Assembly: GCA_030770535.1 (NCBI GenBank)
Contig: JASVEC010000014.1
Coordinates: forward strand, 248,001 to 312,000
DNA from: Batkoa obscura
Lineage: Eukaryota > Entomophthoromycota > Entomophthoromycetes > Entomophthorales > Batkoaceae
Length of the DNA: 64,000 nt
Reading direction: 5' to 3'
Below are positions 12,033 through 23,276 of this stretch, piece after piece. Position 1 is the first letter of the stretch; each line of letters opens with the position of its first letter. The notes beneath the pieces were generated by a model that saw only the letters and a program-made list of their open reading frames with translations, was not told where the DNA came from and ran no database searches. The position numbers and the translations under genes are program-made.

Positions 12033-15000
12033 ATGAAAGAAAAATCTGAGGTCAAAGGGGAAAAAGGGAGCTCGATAAAAGAAAAGGAGATCAAAAACCT
12101 ATCGAGTACATTGACTAGTTCAGAATGGGGCTGCTTAGGTGTATTAGCATTGTTAGCATTAACTTTAAGGCTTTATAAGCTTAATTTTCCACTTAAAAAG
12201 ATGTAAGTCTATAGATTGCTAATTTAATCTTATAAACAGGTTCATTCTAAACTTAATTTTCATAAACCAGTGGAACTGAAAAAGACGCAGCAAGTAGTAT
12301 AGCTAGTTATTTATCAGGGATCTATGTATTAGATAAAAAGCCATCTTTGTTATACATGGTTTATAGTGCCCTCGGAGTTATTTTTGGAATGGAAGTAGAA
12401 GAGATCAAAAATAATAGGTAAAAACAAGTGATACTAATAGTTTATTTTTCTTAACTATTCTATAATTTTAGCGGCATTTTAGTAGATCTCACATTAAAAA
12501 GTACCTCAATGTTACGCTTATTTAACGCTCTATTTTCGACTGGTTTAGTACCTTTAACTTTTGTTTTATTAAAACAGTTTGGAGTAGATTTATGGATCAA
12601 CTTATGCATTACTATGTTTGTAGTAACTGATAGTTCCTTTATTTTAATCTCAAGATATTTACCAAATGTTGCGATTTCTTGTTTAATCTCTGTAGGGTTA
12701 TTTTATTCATTAACGTCTTTTACAAAGCTTGAGAGAGAGTAAGTTTATGTTCCCTTATAGTGCTTTAGAGCTACTTATACGTTTTTTTTAGCAATTATAG
12801 TCTTAGTTGGTATCAAAATTTGTTCATGTCAGGGATTTTATTTGGATTATCGTTAAGGCAAGCTATATTTATTAAATAATATCAATATTTTTAATTCATT
12901 TTAAAACAGTAATAGTGATTTCAGCATATTAGATTTTGTTATGGTATTCTTTTTCATGTTGCATAATATGAATCAAATTTTAAAGCAAGGGAATCGAGAA
13001 GTGGTAAATTAATATAACTCATGACCAATATAATATAGTAATTTTATTTAGTTTTCCATCCTTAAAATAATGAGATTCCAAAGTTTCAACACATTTATAT
13101 TACCAGTTTTAATTTATGGTTTAGCTTTTTTCATTAGCTTTTATTCAAGACAAAATTATTCACCATTGGCAAATAAAAGTGTATCTATCGAATTCCAAGC
13201 TACATTGAAAAACAATCCTTATATTAGTGGTACTGAAAAAAGTAATTGAAGCTTATTATTGTATCTTAAAATTTGTTTATTTCTTAACTTTGTATAGGCT
13301 TATATTATGGATCTATAATTAAAATCCGTCATGCTGAAACTCCGTTTGGTTATCTTAGTTCCCACAACAAGCCTTATCCAGGCGGAAGCAATCAACAGTA
13401 TGTTACGATTAGAGAAATTGATTCTGAAAGATTCTCTTATTGGGCAATTGAAACACCCTACCTTGCTTCACGTAATTACACAGAGAGACCAATTTATCCA
13501 TTAGATGGCAATGGATTAAATGTAACTGCTTCTAACTTACAGCCTCTCAAAGTATATCATCCTAAAAGAGAATTAAGACATAACGACTTGATAAGATTAA
13601 GACATGTTGATTCAAAATGTTATTTACATTCTCATGAACTAAGACCCCATTTTTCTAATCAGGACTATATTAACGAAGCATCGTAAGAAATAATAATTCT
13701 AATTATACTATCAATAATGTTAATTTTAATAATTACTAGGTGTTATGGGTTTGAAGATTTCTTAGGGGATGAAAACGATAATTTTAGAATTCAATTGAGA
13801 GAAAGTATTGATGATAAAATTGAAAAAATAGATGAAGAAGATAAGGAGCTATTCCAAAAGAAGAGGGATGAGCTAAGAAAGAGTTTAAAGCCTATTTTAG
13901 CATTTCAAAGTAAATTTCGGTTCCATCATGATTTGACTGATGGTAATTTATATTCAAGACCTATTAAACTTGGAGACTATTCCAAATTGAACAAAACAGA
14001 TGATGTATCAAGTTATGAAGTCTTTACTATAAGAGATAGCTTTTTACCAAGATCTCTATTTGAAGTTGTATATAATTTACCACCAATTGCAGTAGATGAG
14101 GATGGGAATATTATGGACGACATAAAAACAGACCCTTTAGTTAAAGAGTTAATCGAAGATACTATTAAACCGGTACCAAGTAGTCTTTTTAGTAAAATAT
14201 CTGAGGTCATTCAACGTACTTTATATCAATCAGATAATACCAATTTTGAACAATCCAATATAATTGATTGGCTCTTATTGAAGAAAGGTGTAACTTTATT
14301 TAAATCTGGGAAGGAGTTGATCTATTTTATTACTAATCCATTACATCATATATTGGGTACATTCAGCGTATTATTTTATTTGACATACAACTTTATTTTA
14401 TTATTGATTAATAAGAGATATCAAAAGAGAACCAACAGCCAAGATGAAGATGATTCAAGTTACCTTACCATTATCAGCTATGGATGCCACTTTATACCGT
14501 GGTTATTTATTAAAGATAAGTCCTTGATAAGCTATACACTAAGCTATTATTTTTCATTATTATTATTTGGATTAAGTTTAGATCAAATGTGTAACAAAAT
14601 GGGTGGTGGCTTGGCAAAGAAGGGAGCTGCTATTCTATTGATGACGCTTTCATTACTATCGTATTATTCTTATTCTAAGATAATTTACGGTTTAAATTCC
14701 GACTGCAATCCTATATTTTACTCGAAGAATTGGGATATCAGTTGTAACTCAAATGAAGCAGAATTCGATCCTATATTCGATAGTGACGTTGTTAATACAG
14801 TTATTCAATATGTGGATAAGGATGGTAACCTAATTGTTGGAGGAGGGGAAGATGAAAATGTCCAAGAAGTTACTGAAGAAAAGATAGTATACGTAGATCA
14901 ATTTGGAAATAAAATTGAAGAAGAAATAAAAGAAAAGATTGTATATGTAGATGAAAATGGAAATGAGATTCAACCACATCAGATCAAAGAAGGTGGTGTT

Positions 15001-15309
15001 AAAGAAGAGATTGTATACGTAGATGAAAATGGAAATAAAATTGAAAAAGATGTTAAAGAAGAAATTGTCTATGTTGATGAAAAAGGGAACAAGCTTGAAC
15101 CAGATCAGGTTAAAGGTAATGTGGTTAAACAAGAGGTTGTTTATGTGGATCAAAATGGTGCTCCTATACCAAAAAAGAATGAGAAAGTGGTTGTTGAAGT
15201 AGCAACTGAAACTTTTTTTGCAACTGAAGAGATTACCGTTACTGAAGAAGGAGAAATAAAGACTAAAGTGGTTAGAGTGCTTGCTGATGACGATGATGAT
15301 ATATTATAA
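12033..15309 (+). CDS. Protein O-mannosyltransferase-like protein, catalytic motif absent, YVD-repeat tail
   Basis: Eight exons (12033-12202, 12271-12417, 12472-12738, 12792-12857, 12910-13003, 13052-13241, 13298-13682, 13740-15309) give 962 residues. The architecture matches ER protein O-mannosyltransferases: N-terminal membrane helices (from ~36; clear ones ~107-195), MIR-like luminal region (~312-490: LYYGSIIKIRHAETPFGYL, HVDSKCYLHSHEL) and a C-terminal membrane block (~640-765). In active enzymes the first luminal loop has an Asp-Glu pair and HPPLGK. Here the matching segment reads IGTEKDAASSIASYL then DKKPSLLYM, so the Asp and the HPP are missing. An acidic/basic insertion (IDEEDKELFQKKRDELRK) interrupts the MIR region. 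After the last helix come six YVDxxGN repeats and an acidic end. Exon 4 uses a GC donor. Best read as a non-catalytic or altered PMT paralogue; the distance from PMT1, 2 and 4 groups is unknown. Confidence 0.82.
14806..15168 (+). repeat. Six YVDxxGN coding repeats in the PMT-like tail
   Basis: Residues ~796-916 hold six units: QYVDKDGNLI, VYVDQFGNKI, VYVDENGNEI, VYVDENGNKI, VYVDEKGNKL, VYVDQNGAPI. Between units 2-6 the spacing alternates between a short linker (EEEIKEKI, EKDVKEEI) and a longer one (QPHQIKEGGVKEEI, EPDQVKGNVVKQEV), so the basic unit looks like a doublet. DNA codon choice differs between copies, so the repeats are not brand-new. Confidence 0.9.
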
Positions 15310-16130
15310 TAAAATATTTTAAGGCTTATTAAATTTATACGGTTTTTAAATGTGATAATTTGCTTTTATTTAAAATTACATTATAAATAAAAAGCTAACA
15401 ACTGATCATGTTCTAATAAATGTATTTATTAGCTTTAGAACAGCATATTCTCAAGATTCTTTTTAGATAGGTATAGAAAATAAAACAATATGCAGATAGA
15501 GGAATTGCATGAACTATCAAAAACAATACAAAATTTTAATCATTATCAAAAAACTCTAAAATATTCAACTATGATGTTTTTATATTATAGGCTTTATACT
15601 TATAATTTTTTCAGTTTCAATAATTTAACAAAATTTTATGTTATTTTCCATTTAAAGCAAATCACTAGAAAACTTGGAAAATAATGGCATCACGTATTTA
15701 TTCTAGAGTATTTTTTCAAGAAAGCTAAGAATACAAAATTGCATCTCTCGTCTCTTCATCAAATACTTCTTGTTATGATATTAGTGCTATTGCTTATATA
15801 TTATAACATATTGCTCATCTAATCTGTAATATAAAATTATATTCAAATAAAGCAACATCACAGCTAAAAAGGATAATCAACAGAAAGGGCAAGTCAACAT
15901 TTGATTGGCAGTTAAAAACAAAAAGTAAGAATATTAAAAACTCAAAAAGATCAAAAAGAGTCAACATTAAAAAAAATAACTTTGTTGTTTACTTATGCAT
16001 CTCTAAATCAAGCTTAAACTCCCTTTTTTCTTTTTTGCTTTTCAGTTAGTATATTTGAGATCCAATACAAACTTGTTAAAATTAAAGCTTAGTTATAGCT
16101 GTTTAAATTCAATTATTAACTTATAAAAAA
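15310..16130. other. Intergenic, no gene supported
   Basis: A+T-rich spacer between the PMT-like gene and the CDK gene. A 64-codon open frame near 15490 has no protein-like conservation signal and is treated as chance. Confidence 0.5.
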
Positions 16131-17491
16131 ATGGGATTTTCGCCTGATAAAACATTTAGGTAATAAGCGTTAACTTAAACCTGAAATTTTAGGACCATCA
16201 AATCTTAATTTATAGCTCAAAAATTAACTTACCAAACAGGCTTAGAGACTTTCATGTAGATCCAAAAATACTAGGACGAGGTACGTATGGTGTTGTGTAT
16301 TCGGCCAAGGGAAAAAAGGATGGTAAAATATATGCCATTAAAAAATCTTTTGTATACAAAGAAGACGATGGGATACCACAATCAGCTTTGAGAGAAATTA
16401 GCTCATTGAAAAAATTAGCACATCCTAATATTGTATCGTAAGTAGTTAAAATATGCTTTCGAATAGTTCATCTAATATTTATATAGCCTTATAAGTATCA
16501 GATACCTCTTCCGTGAGCTTTATCTTGTGTTCGAAAGGTTGCCTCAGGATTTATCCATGCTAATCAAGAATGCTGATCCTTACATTGGTATTCCTCAAAA
16601 ATCTATTAAGGTAACTTAGTTCATATTTAAAATTTGATTGATGATAATAACTAATATTTAGATCTTTATGTTAGATATAGCTAAAGGCCTGAATCATATC
16701 CACTCTCATGGGTTTGTACATCGTGATTTGAAACCAGGAAATATATTAATTGATGCCCAAGGTAGACTCAAGATTGGTGACTTTGGTTTAATGAGACGTA
16801 AGATGTCAAAGGAAAGAAAATATACTCAAGAAGTAATATTGATTATTGCATCAATTTTGTAATAAATTAACATAGCTATAAGGTGGTTACTCTTGGCTAT
16901 AGAGCTCCTGAAGCTTTACTTGAGACTACAAAACATGATGCTTCACTTGATATTTGGAGTATGGGTTGTATATTTGCTGAACTATTTTTATTAACACCAT
17001 TGTTTAAAGGTAATTAGAACAACTATAATAACTATAATAACTATACAAATAAGAATAACAATTTAAATATTAATTTAGCTGAAAATGCTGATGGACACTT
17101 AGATTTAATTTTTAAGTAAGAAAAATTAATTGGGAAACTCAATAAATATTGATTATTTATTTTAGAACACTTGGTATTCCAACTGAAGCTACTTGGCCTG
17201 GAGTTACTAACTTTGAAAAGTTCCAAAAGTATATCCATAATACTTACAGACCACAGGGTCTTCATAACGCTTGTCCAAATATGACTGAAGAAATTAGAGA
17301 AATTCTTGGGGTATGGTTCATTTTATATGGTAGTGTAATTTAGATTATTGACTTTACAATTGTAGGAAATCTTAGTTTGTAATCCAAAAAGAAGGATGAA
17401 AGGCACACAGTTTGTTTCTTTACCTTATTTTGCTATTGAAGAAGACCACGTATATCATAGGCTAGTTAGGATGCCTAGATTTAATAAATAA
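16131..17491 (+). CDS. Cyclin-dependent-kinase family protein kinase
   Basis: Eight exons (16131-16159, 16240-16437, 16502-16610, 16662-16832, 16883-17009, 17079-17115, 17166-17310, 17366-17491) give 313 residues. The Gly-rich loop is [10 protein letters not shown] (T25-Y26 match the CDK inhibitory Thr-Tyr pair). The Lys is in YAIKKS and the cyclin-binding helix reads [10 protein letters not shown] instead of [15 protein letters not shown] is at 132-139 and DFG at 152-154. The T-loop YTQEVVTL keeps the activating Thr (T167), but the next Trp of TLWYRAPE is Gly (G174). The end is short, without a long regulatory tail. It is clearly a CDK-like Ser/Thr kinase. Whether it is the main cell-cycle CDK or a paralogue is unsure; the changed helix and Trp favour a paralogue. 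The exon 2 and 3 acceptors each have a second in-frame AG nearby (16244-16245; 16494-16495). Confidence 0.85.
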
Positions 17492-17944
17492 GATAATGAA
17501 TCTATTAAAATAGTTTGGATATAGATTCATTGGCCTATATATAGTTCATATATTTAGTAGGCATTTGATAATTACGATATAATATAAAGTTAACCAAAGC
17601 AACTTTAACACATATTTTTGTTATTATTTGAATCAAGCTCATCATTATTTTGTATAAAAATAAAATTTTGATACTGTATGAATATTGGTTTCACAAACTT
17701 TGTTATTTTGCTTGAAAAACTATTAAACATGCTAAAGTTTATTTTTTCTAAGAAGGGAGTTACTTTCCTATAATTCAGGATTTCTCCAGTAATGAGATAC
17801 AAAGCCTTTACAATGATTAAAAATCTGGAACGTAGAATTCTAACTTATCTATATAAGTGGTTAATAGTATCTAATCCTGGTTTTAGAATCATCAACTTTT
17901 AGTTAATATAGATCTATTAATCAAATCGATCTATATAATAGATA

Positions 17945-18007
17945 TGGGGATGTATTTTTGTGTTTAAGAATTTTACTAACAATCTTTCCACTCAAATAGC
18001 GCTTAGA
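17945..18007 (+). mobile_element. Fold-back (MITE-like) repeat, left half
   Basis: Starts TGGGGATGTATTTTTGTG, continues with the TTTACTAACAAT, TTTCCACTCAAATAG and AGCGCT-centre blocks shared with the other copies, then stops matching just after the centre. The right half is missing. Confidence 0.8.
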
Positions 18008-18186
18008 AAATCTGACACATTAAAATTAAAATAAATTATCATTTAGCTTTAGTCATAAAATGGTATATATTAGAATCTAATACAGACAAATGACAAACTT
18101 AAAATTAACTTTGTCAAAACAAAAGATATTATCATTTAAGTTTTATAATAGGTGATTGAGAAAAAACTTCGAGCTTAACTCATACT

Positions 18187-18283
18187 TGGGAATGTATTTT
18201 TCGTCTAAGTGTTTCACTAGCAATCTTTCTGCTCCAATAGTGCTTAAAAATGAAAGAGTAATAAAACCAAAAAAACATCTCCA
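18187..18283 (+). mobile_element. Fold-back (MITE-like) repeat, diverged full copy
   Basis: Begins TGGGAATGTATTTTT and ends AAAAAACATCTCCA, with the central GCTCCAATAGTGCTTA block. Several substitutions from the consensus make it one of the older copies. Confidence 0.8.
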
Positions 18284-18582
18284 TCTGCTTGTTATCAAAT
18301 TTAAACACCAAGCTTTTAAGCGGCAAAAAGCCTCCGATTGATGTAAATTATACAAAATTTAAAGACGTTTCTATATCTGATATTACTAGACTTCAATAGC
18401 ATTATTAGGATTATTTTGTCATATTTATAATAGATAAGTTTTATTTTACCTTTTGCAACTTACCATTTTTAGAAGATTAATTTTTTCATTATTTGTAATC
18501 GCAAAAGTTTATCCAGGTCAACTTATGCAAAATTTTAATTTTAATAAAAGTCTAATATTTACTAAAGAATTGTTTTTAAATT

Positions 18583-20519
18583 ATGTTTAAGTATAGTGAA
18601 TCAACAATATTAAAATTAGGACGTAGCAGTTTATTTAATTTTAAATACAACAAAACTAATATAAGGAGTCTTTCATCTTCAATTTCAACTTATAACGATA
18701 AAGAAGAAGTGCCAATTAATCATTTTGAAGAGTTCAATTTTCGAAAAGAGATTTTAAACTCAATCAATAAAGAATTAGGATGGAAATATCCAACCACTAT
18801 ACAAAGAAAAGTGTTCGAGTTGGCAAGTACAAAGAAAAATGTAACTTATTTATTCATTCAAACATATTATAGAGCTTATTAACAACCATAGATTATTGCT
18901 TCCGCATGGACTGGGCAAGGAAAAACGGGTGCTTATATGATACCGATTATTAATCAAATATTAGAAACCACTGATGACATTGAGTTAAAATCAGAAGAAG
19001 CAGATAGAGCCGATATAAATTATATACGCCCAAAAGCCATAATAATGGCACCTTCGTCAGAATTGGCACGCCAAGTTTATAAGAATTTCGTCGATTTTTC
19101 AAAGGACTTAGATATAAAGATAGGGTTGATTATTAATGAAGGAAGTGTAGAAGAACAGGTATGATAGACTTTTTAATTTTAGATATATTTTTTATCCCTC
19201 TCTTTAGTTGGAATCTTTTCCAAAAAAAGTTGATGTACTTGTTTGTACTCCAGGTCGCATGCTTCAACATCTTTTATTTATAAAAAATCAAATGGAAAAA
19301 GATTATCCAAATTATCCTATTCAAGAAACAAAAAGACAAAGTATATTAAGTATGACAAGGGTTAATCATTTTGTCATCGATGAATGTGATAAGTTATTAA
19401 GTTTAGGTCATTTACCAGATGGTAGGATTTATTACTCGCTGTTTGATAAAAAAGGATAATTGTTTTTAGTTTTAGGATGCTGGGAATTGATTTCAAAACC
19501 ATATAAACAAAAAAGATTGAGTAAAATTCAAGTAATGATTTGTTCCGCTACCATTGTAAAAGAAGTGCATGGTTTTATTATGAAGATTGCACCTCATTAT
19601 AAACTGTTAGATTTAAACGAAAACATGGGTGTACCAAAAAATAGTAAGCTCAGTTTATATTTTACGAAAATAGTACTAATTTTGATAGTTAAACAAATTA
19701 GGTATGATGTGCATAATCAAAGAAAGTCAAGTTTATTACTTTATCTTTTAAGAAGAAAAGGAAAGATTTCTTTAAAAGTAATATTTCTTAAATTTTTAAA
19801 TTGAAAAAATTAAACTTAGTTATTAGGATAAAAAAATCTTAGTATTTGTGAGAACAATACAAAAATGTAATAGATTATCGGAAGCATTAAATGCCGAGGG
19901 ATTTACTGCCGCTTCTTTACATGCCGATGTTAGCCCTAATAAAAGAGATAGAGTTATCAATGATTTTAAACATGGATCACTCAACATACTTATCTCAACG
20001 GATATAGCAACACGTGGATTAGATTTAACTAACCTTAATTATGTAATAAATTATGACTTACCAAATGTACCAGCAGATTATATCCATCGTGTAGGGAGAT
20101 GTGGAAGAGCTGGTAGAGAAGGTACAGCAATAAGCTTTGTTTCTAAAGATATCGAAGAAATAAATAGAGGGAACGGAATGGATGCCATAAGAAATGAAAA
20201 AGAAATTATGGAACAAATCGAAAAATTGTTAGAAAAGTCCTATAATGATAAACATTGTTCTAGATTAGAAACTAGAAAAATCCCTGGGCCATTTTTAGAT
20301 GTTGATGATTATACTGTTATAAAAAAGGTCGCCGTTAATCCATCTTATCGTTATCTCGTTCAACATTCTTCAACTCCTAAAAAAAAGAATACTATCAAAA
20401 ATGAAGCCAAAAATGATTATGTATCTCTTATGAATAAATACACCGAAAATGGTGCAAAACGTAAAGGTATTGTAATATCTGCTAAAGATGCAAAAGCTAG
20501 TTTACGCGGGAGTAAATAA
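18583..20519 (+). CDS. Mitochondrial DEAD-box RNA helicase, Mrh4-like
   Basis: Six exons (18583-18840, 18892-19158, 19208-19421, 19476-19643, 19689-19777, 19827-20519) give 562 residues. Helicase motifs run in order: Q-like region (YPTTIQRKVFELAS), motif I AWTGQGKT (~91-98), Ia PSSELARQ, Ib TPGRML, II DECD (~233), III SAT, IV-region ILVFVRT, V STDIATRGLD, VI HRVGRCGRAG. The first ~40 residues are Ser/Arg/Lys-rich and lack acidic residues until ~40, which suggests mitochondrial import. Mrh4 in yeast acts in large mitoribosome assembly. The assignment to Mrh4 rests on the presequence and overall layout, not on a tree. Motif II is DECD rather than DEAD. A 45 bp intron at 19644-19688 keeps frame and is easily missed; removing it restores PKNIKQIRYDVHN. 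Converges with the poly(A) polymerase gene, 125 bp apart. Confidence 0.85.
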
Positions 20520-20644
20520 GTAACATTACTAATAAAAATATATAATAGATAAGTCCTTTTTATTTAATATGAATAAAATTATAGAAAAAAATTAATCTTC
20601 ACTGCAGTAAAAACTGTCTTACGCCTTTCAAGATTTAAAAAAAA

Positions 20645-22293
20645 CTACTCAGCATGTAAAGTTCTATAAGCACTTAATACCTTTTCCCTGCCTTCAATGA
20701 TTTCAGATTGAATATAAAATACAGGACCAAGTAAAGGAGAATCATAATTCTTATATCTGTATTTTTTTTGATGCTTTACATACTGTGTCATATTAGAATA
20801 TAAAGTATTGAAAGCACTTATAAACTTGCTAATAATCATGCTATATTTTCGAGTACCGGAGCATACATTATTTTCTTCATTCTCAGGATCCAAAATAACT
20901 AAATTAGCTCCTGGAGCAACACCATCTGGTTTTTCCTTGGATTAAGTTAGTGTTGGCAAAATATCAAATATAAAAGTGTAAGTCCTTACAAAATAATAGC
21001 CACCATTTGATAATGAAATTCCAATATTTCTAAAATTATGATTTTTGCTATAATACTCAAAAAACTCAGTCAATAAAACACCTAAATTATCATCCGAAGG
21101 GTCAATTAAGCCTGTTTGGATTAAGGGATGGTGCTAAAAAGAGTTCATTAAATGAAATTATTAAAAGTATTAAATTATTTACCTGGAAAAAGCTGACGAT
21201 CATCAAGGTGATACCGTAGGAACCGATGTAGCCTTCAAACACTTTATTCATCTTATTAATTGATAAAAAGTGCTTAAGTAACATAATCATATTTCTTAAA
21301 GAAGGACAGTCATCAATAAATTTGTCAACAATTTCTTTACTTCTTATCCCACTTTCAACATTTACTGAAATATCAACTTCATACCCAGTTAATGGATCTA
21401 TAAAATTAATAATTGGAACCTGAATAATATATTTAATCGGCTTTTATAATATTACAACTTTAGTGCTTACCTTTGCCTTTAATCTAACCTCGAATTTAGA
21501 AGGATAGTTGAATTCTTCTTTAATACGTGGTGCTAACTCCTTTATTAAGAAAGTTTCAGCTTTCCCCATACGAGTTTCATCTATAATTACTAAATCAACA
21601 TCACTTATTTTAAGTTAGTAACTAATATTATTAAAATAGAACAAAATTATACCTAGTTGGAAGATATAAGTCAGTGCTAAATGATCCAAAAATATGAGCT
21701 TTAGCTTGTTCTCCCCAAAGATCTACAACAACTCTTTGTACCCTTTCTTTTGTATACTTTCTCATAAATGTTTCTTCTTGTTTTGGTGAAAGATATTTAA
21801 TAAAATTTACAATCTCTTCATGTAACCTAGTATTAAAAAAATAATTTAAATAGTATACAGCTACTTAAATGACTTACCTAACCTGTGGCTCAAGTCCAGG
21901 CTCATAATCACCAACATCGAACCATGTGTCAGAACCTTCTTCTTCAGTTTGAATATTTAACCATGTTGAATTACTTACCTGTGCTTGGTTAATTTCTTCG
22001 TCCGAGTTAAAAGCAATAAAACCAGAGTCTGAAGAGTCTTCATCGTCTACATTAAACGCTTCCTCGACGACAGAAGTAATCCTAACATTGTTATTACTAA
22101 TCTTATTTTGGTTAGCATTAGTTTTAAAACTCAAATTCTTGTTTTTTGTTTTTATTCTTTTTGTTACCAATTCTTCTTCACTAGTATCGGTAACTTCCTG
22201 TCCTGAATCACTTCCTTTATTGTTGAGTACTTCTTCGATCAAATTTATACTTGTTGCTTTAGTTGTTTTAGCTAATTTTCTTCCTTTTGCCAT
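20645..22293 (-). CDS. Non-canonical poly(A) polymerase, Trf4/Pap2 type
   Basis: Six minus-strand exons (21878-22293, 21653-21826, 21471-21603, 21183-21419, 20990-21133, 20645-20935) give 464 residues. Residues 1-130 are low-complexity and acidic with a basic start. The nucleotidyltransferase core has GSFSTDLYLPTSDVDLVI with metal ligands D198 and D200, and the third Asp at D257 (YEVDIS). The PAP-associated domain follows (LGVLLTEFFEYYSK, then GANLVILDPENEENNV). Trf4/Pap2 enzymes add short oligo(A) tails in the TRAMP complex, marking nuclear RNAs for the exosome. The serine in DPENEENNVCSGTRKY matches the nucleotide-recognition region. Partners Air and Mtr4 are not in the window. The protein is a little shorter than yeast Trf4, with a reduced C-terminal extension. 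Confidence 0.92.
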
Positions 22294-23052
22294 TTCAAAA
22301 TTAAAATTTTTAAAAAAGTTTAAATTCTTTTTTTATAAAATCAATGATCTGAAAAATCAAGGGTTGGTTTGAATAATTATGTATTTTTATATGAATAAGT
22401 TTAAAAGTTTGGTTTAAATTGAAAATAAGATTTTTAATTCCTCCTTTTCCCATTCTTATTTGGCGCAAAATTTTTAGAAAACTATTAAGTAAAACCAAAC
22501 AAAAAAGCATTACAATATGAGTGAATGAGTTATTTAAAATTAAACAAAAAAGTAAAAATTTTCGTAGAACTTAGCATTTAGTTTATAATTTTTGCCAAAA
22601 ATTAGAATTGAATAAAACTTGAACTAAGTTTTAACTAATCTATATGAAATGAATAATTCTGTTATTATAAATTAATGATTTTGTGATTAATTAATTTAAA
22701 TAATTTGTGCTTCTGAGAAAACTTTTCATAAGTTTCCCATGATTTTTAGTAACTGTTTGGATACCAAATTTCATAAAAATATTTAAAAGTACAAATTTAT
22801 TTACAAAACATCAATTAAGCAAGAATTCTTTGTACAATTACACTAAAGCTTAGTTTATACTAATAAAATAACTTAGAGGTTTATTGCCATAAAAAATTCT
22901 AAAAGTAACTGGCAGCTTAACAAAAAAATCTGTTTAAAAATAAGTTTGTCTTCAGAAGCAAAAATTCCGCTATTTCAACTATTAGTTCAATTACTCTTCT
23001 TTTATATAAATGAATCTATGAGTCTATTTTATAAATAGCCTAAAAATTACCT

Positions 23053-23109
23053 TTATTCCAAGCCATACTGACTTAAACCTTGGATGACGAACTCAGTCTT
23101 CTCTAGTGC
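23053..23109 (-). pseudogene. Possible relic of a terminal exon
   Basis: After a good minus-strand acceptor (CCCTTCAG) there are 19 codons reading ALEKTEFVIQGLSQYGLE and a stop. The G+C content and residue mix are more gene-like than the surroundings. No upstream exon was found, so it may be a leftover of a deleted gene or chance. Confidence 0.2.
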
Positions 23110-23176
23110 CTGAAGGGTCAAAAATACAAGGTATGTTTTTTGTATGAGAAATTCACTATTTTTTTCTAATCAATAA

Positions 23177-23276
23177 TGGGGATGTATTTCTATGTTCAAG
23201 AGCTTTACTAATAATTTTTCCACTCAAATAGCGCTTAAAGGATGGAAAAAGTAATGAAGCCAAAAAAACATCCCCA
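23177..23276 (+). mobile_element. Fold-back (MITE-like) repeat, intact 100 bp copy
   Basis: Runs from TGGGGATGT to CATCCCCA with near-perfect terminal inverted repeats. The left and right halves pair along most of their length around a central AGCGCT. This is the best-preserved copy in the window. Confidence 0.88.

Larger units (their letters stand above)
17492..18582. other. Intergenic holding two fold-back repeats
   Basis: No host gene is supported. Two copies of the ~100 bp fold-back repeat lie here, at 17945-18007 (left half only) and 18187-18283, in the same orientation about 180 bp apart. Small open frames across 18143-18355 are produced by the repeat and are not genes. Confidence 0.7.

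Noticed and set aside
14830-15153. Minus-strand frame of 107 codons rich in Phe, Asn and Ile
   Set aside because: Antisense of the YVD-repeat region; its repeats simply mirror the sense-strand repeats.
15490-15684. 64-codon plus-strand frame after the PMT-like gene
   Set aside because: Composition is typical of chance A/T-rich reading, with no signal peptide, domain or splice context.
18143-18355. Overlapping 61-70 codon open frames on both strands
   Set aside because: They lie across a fold-back repeat copy; the inverted structure creates open frames on both strands. No protein-like features.
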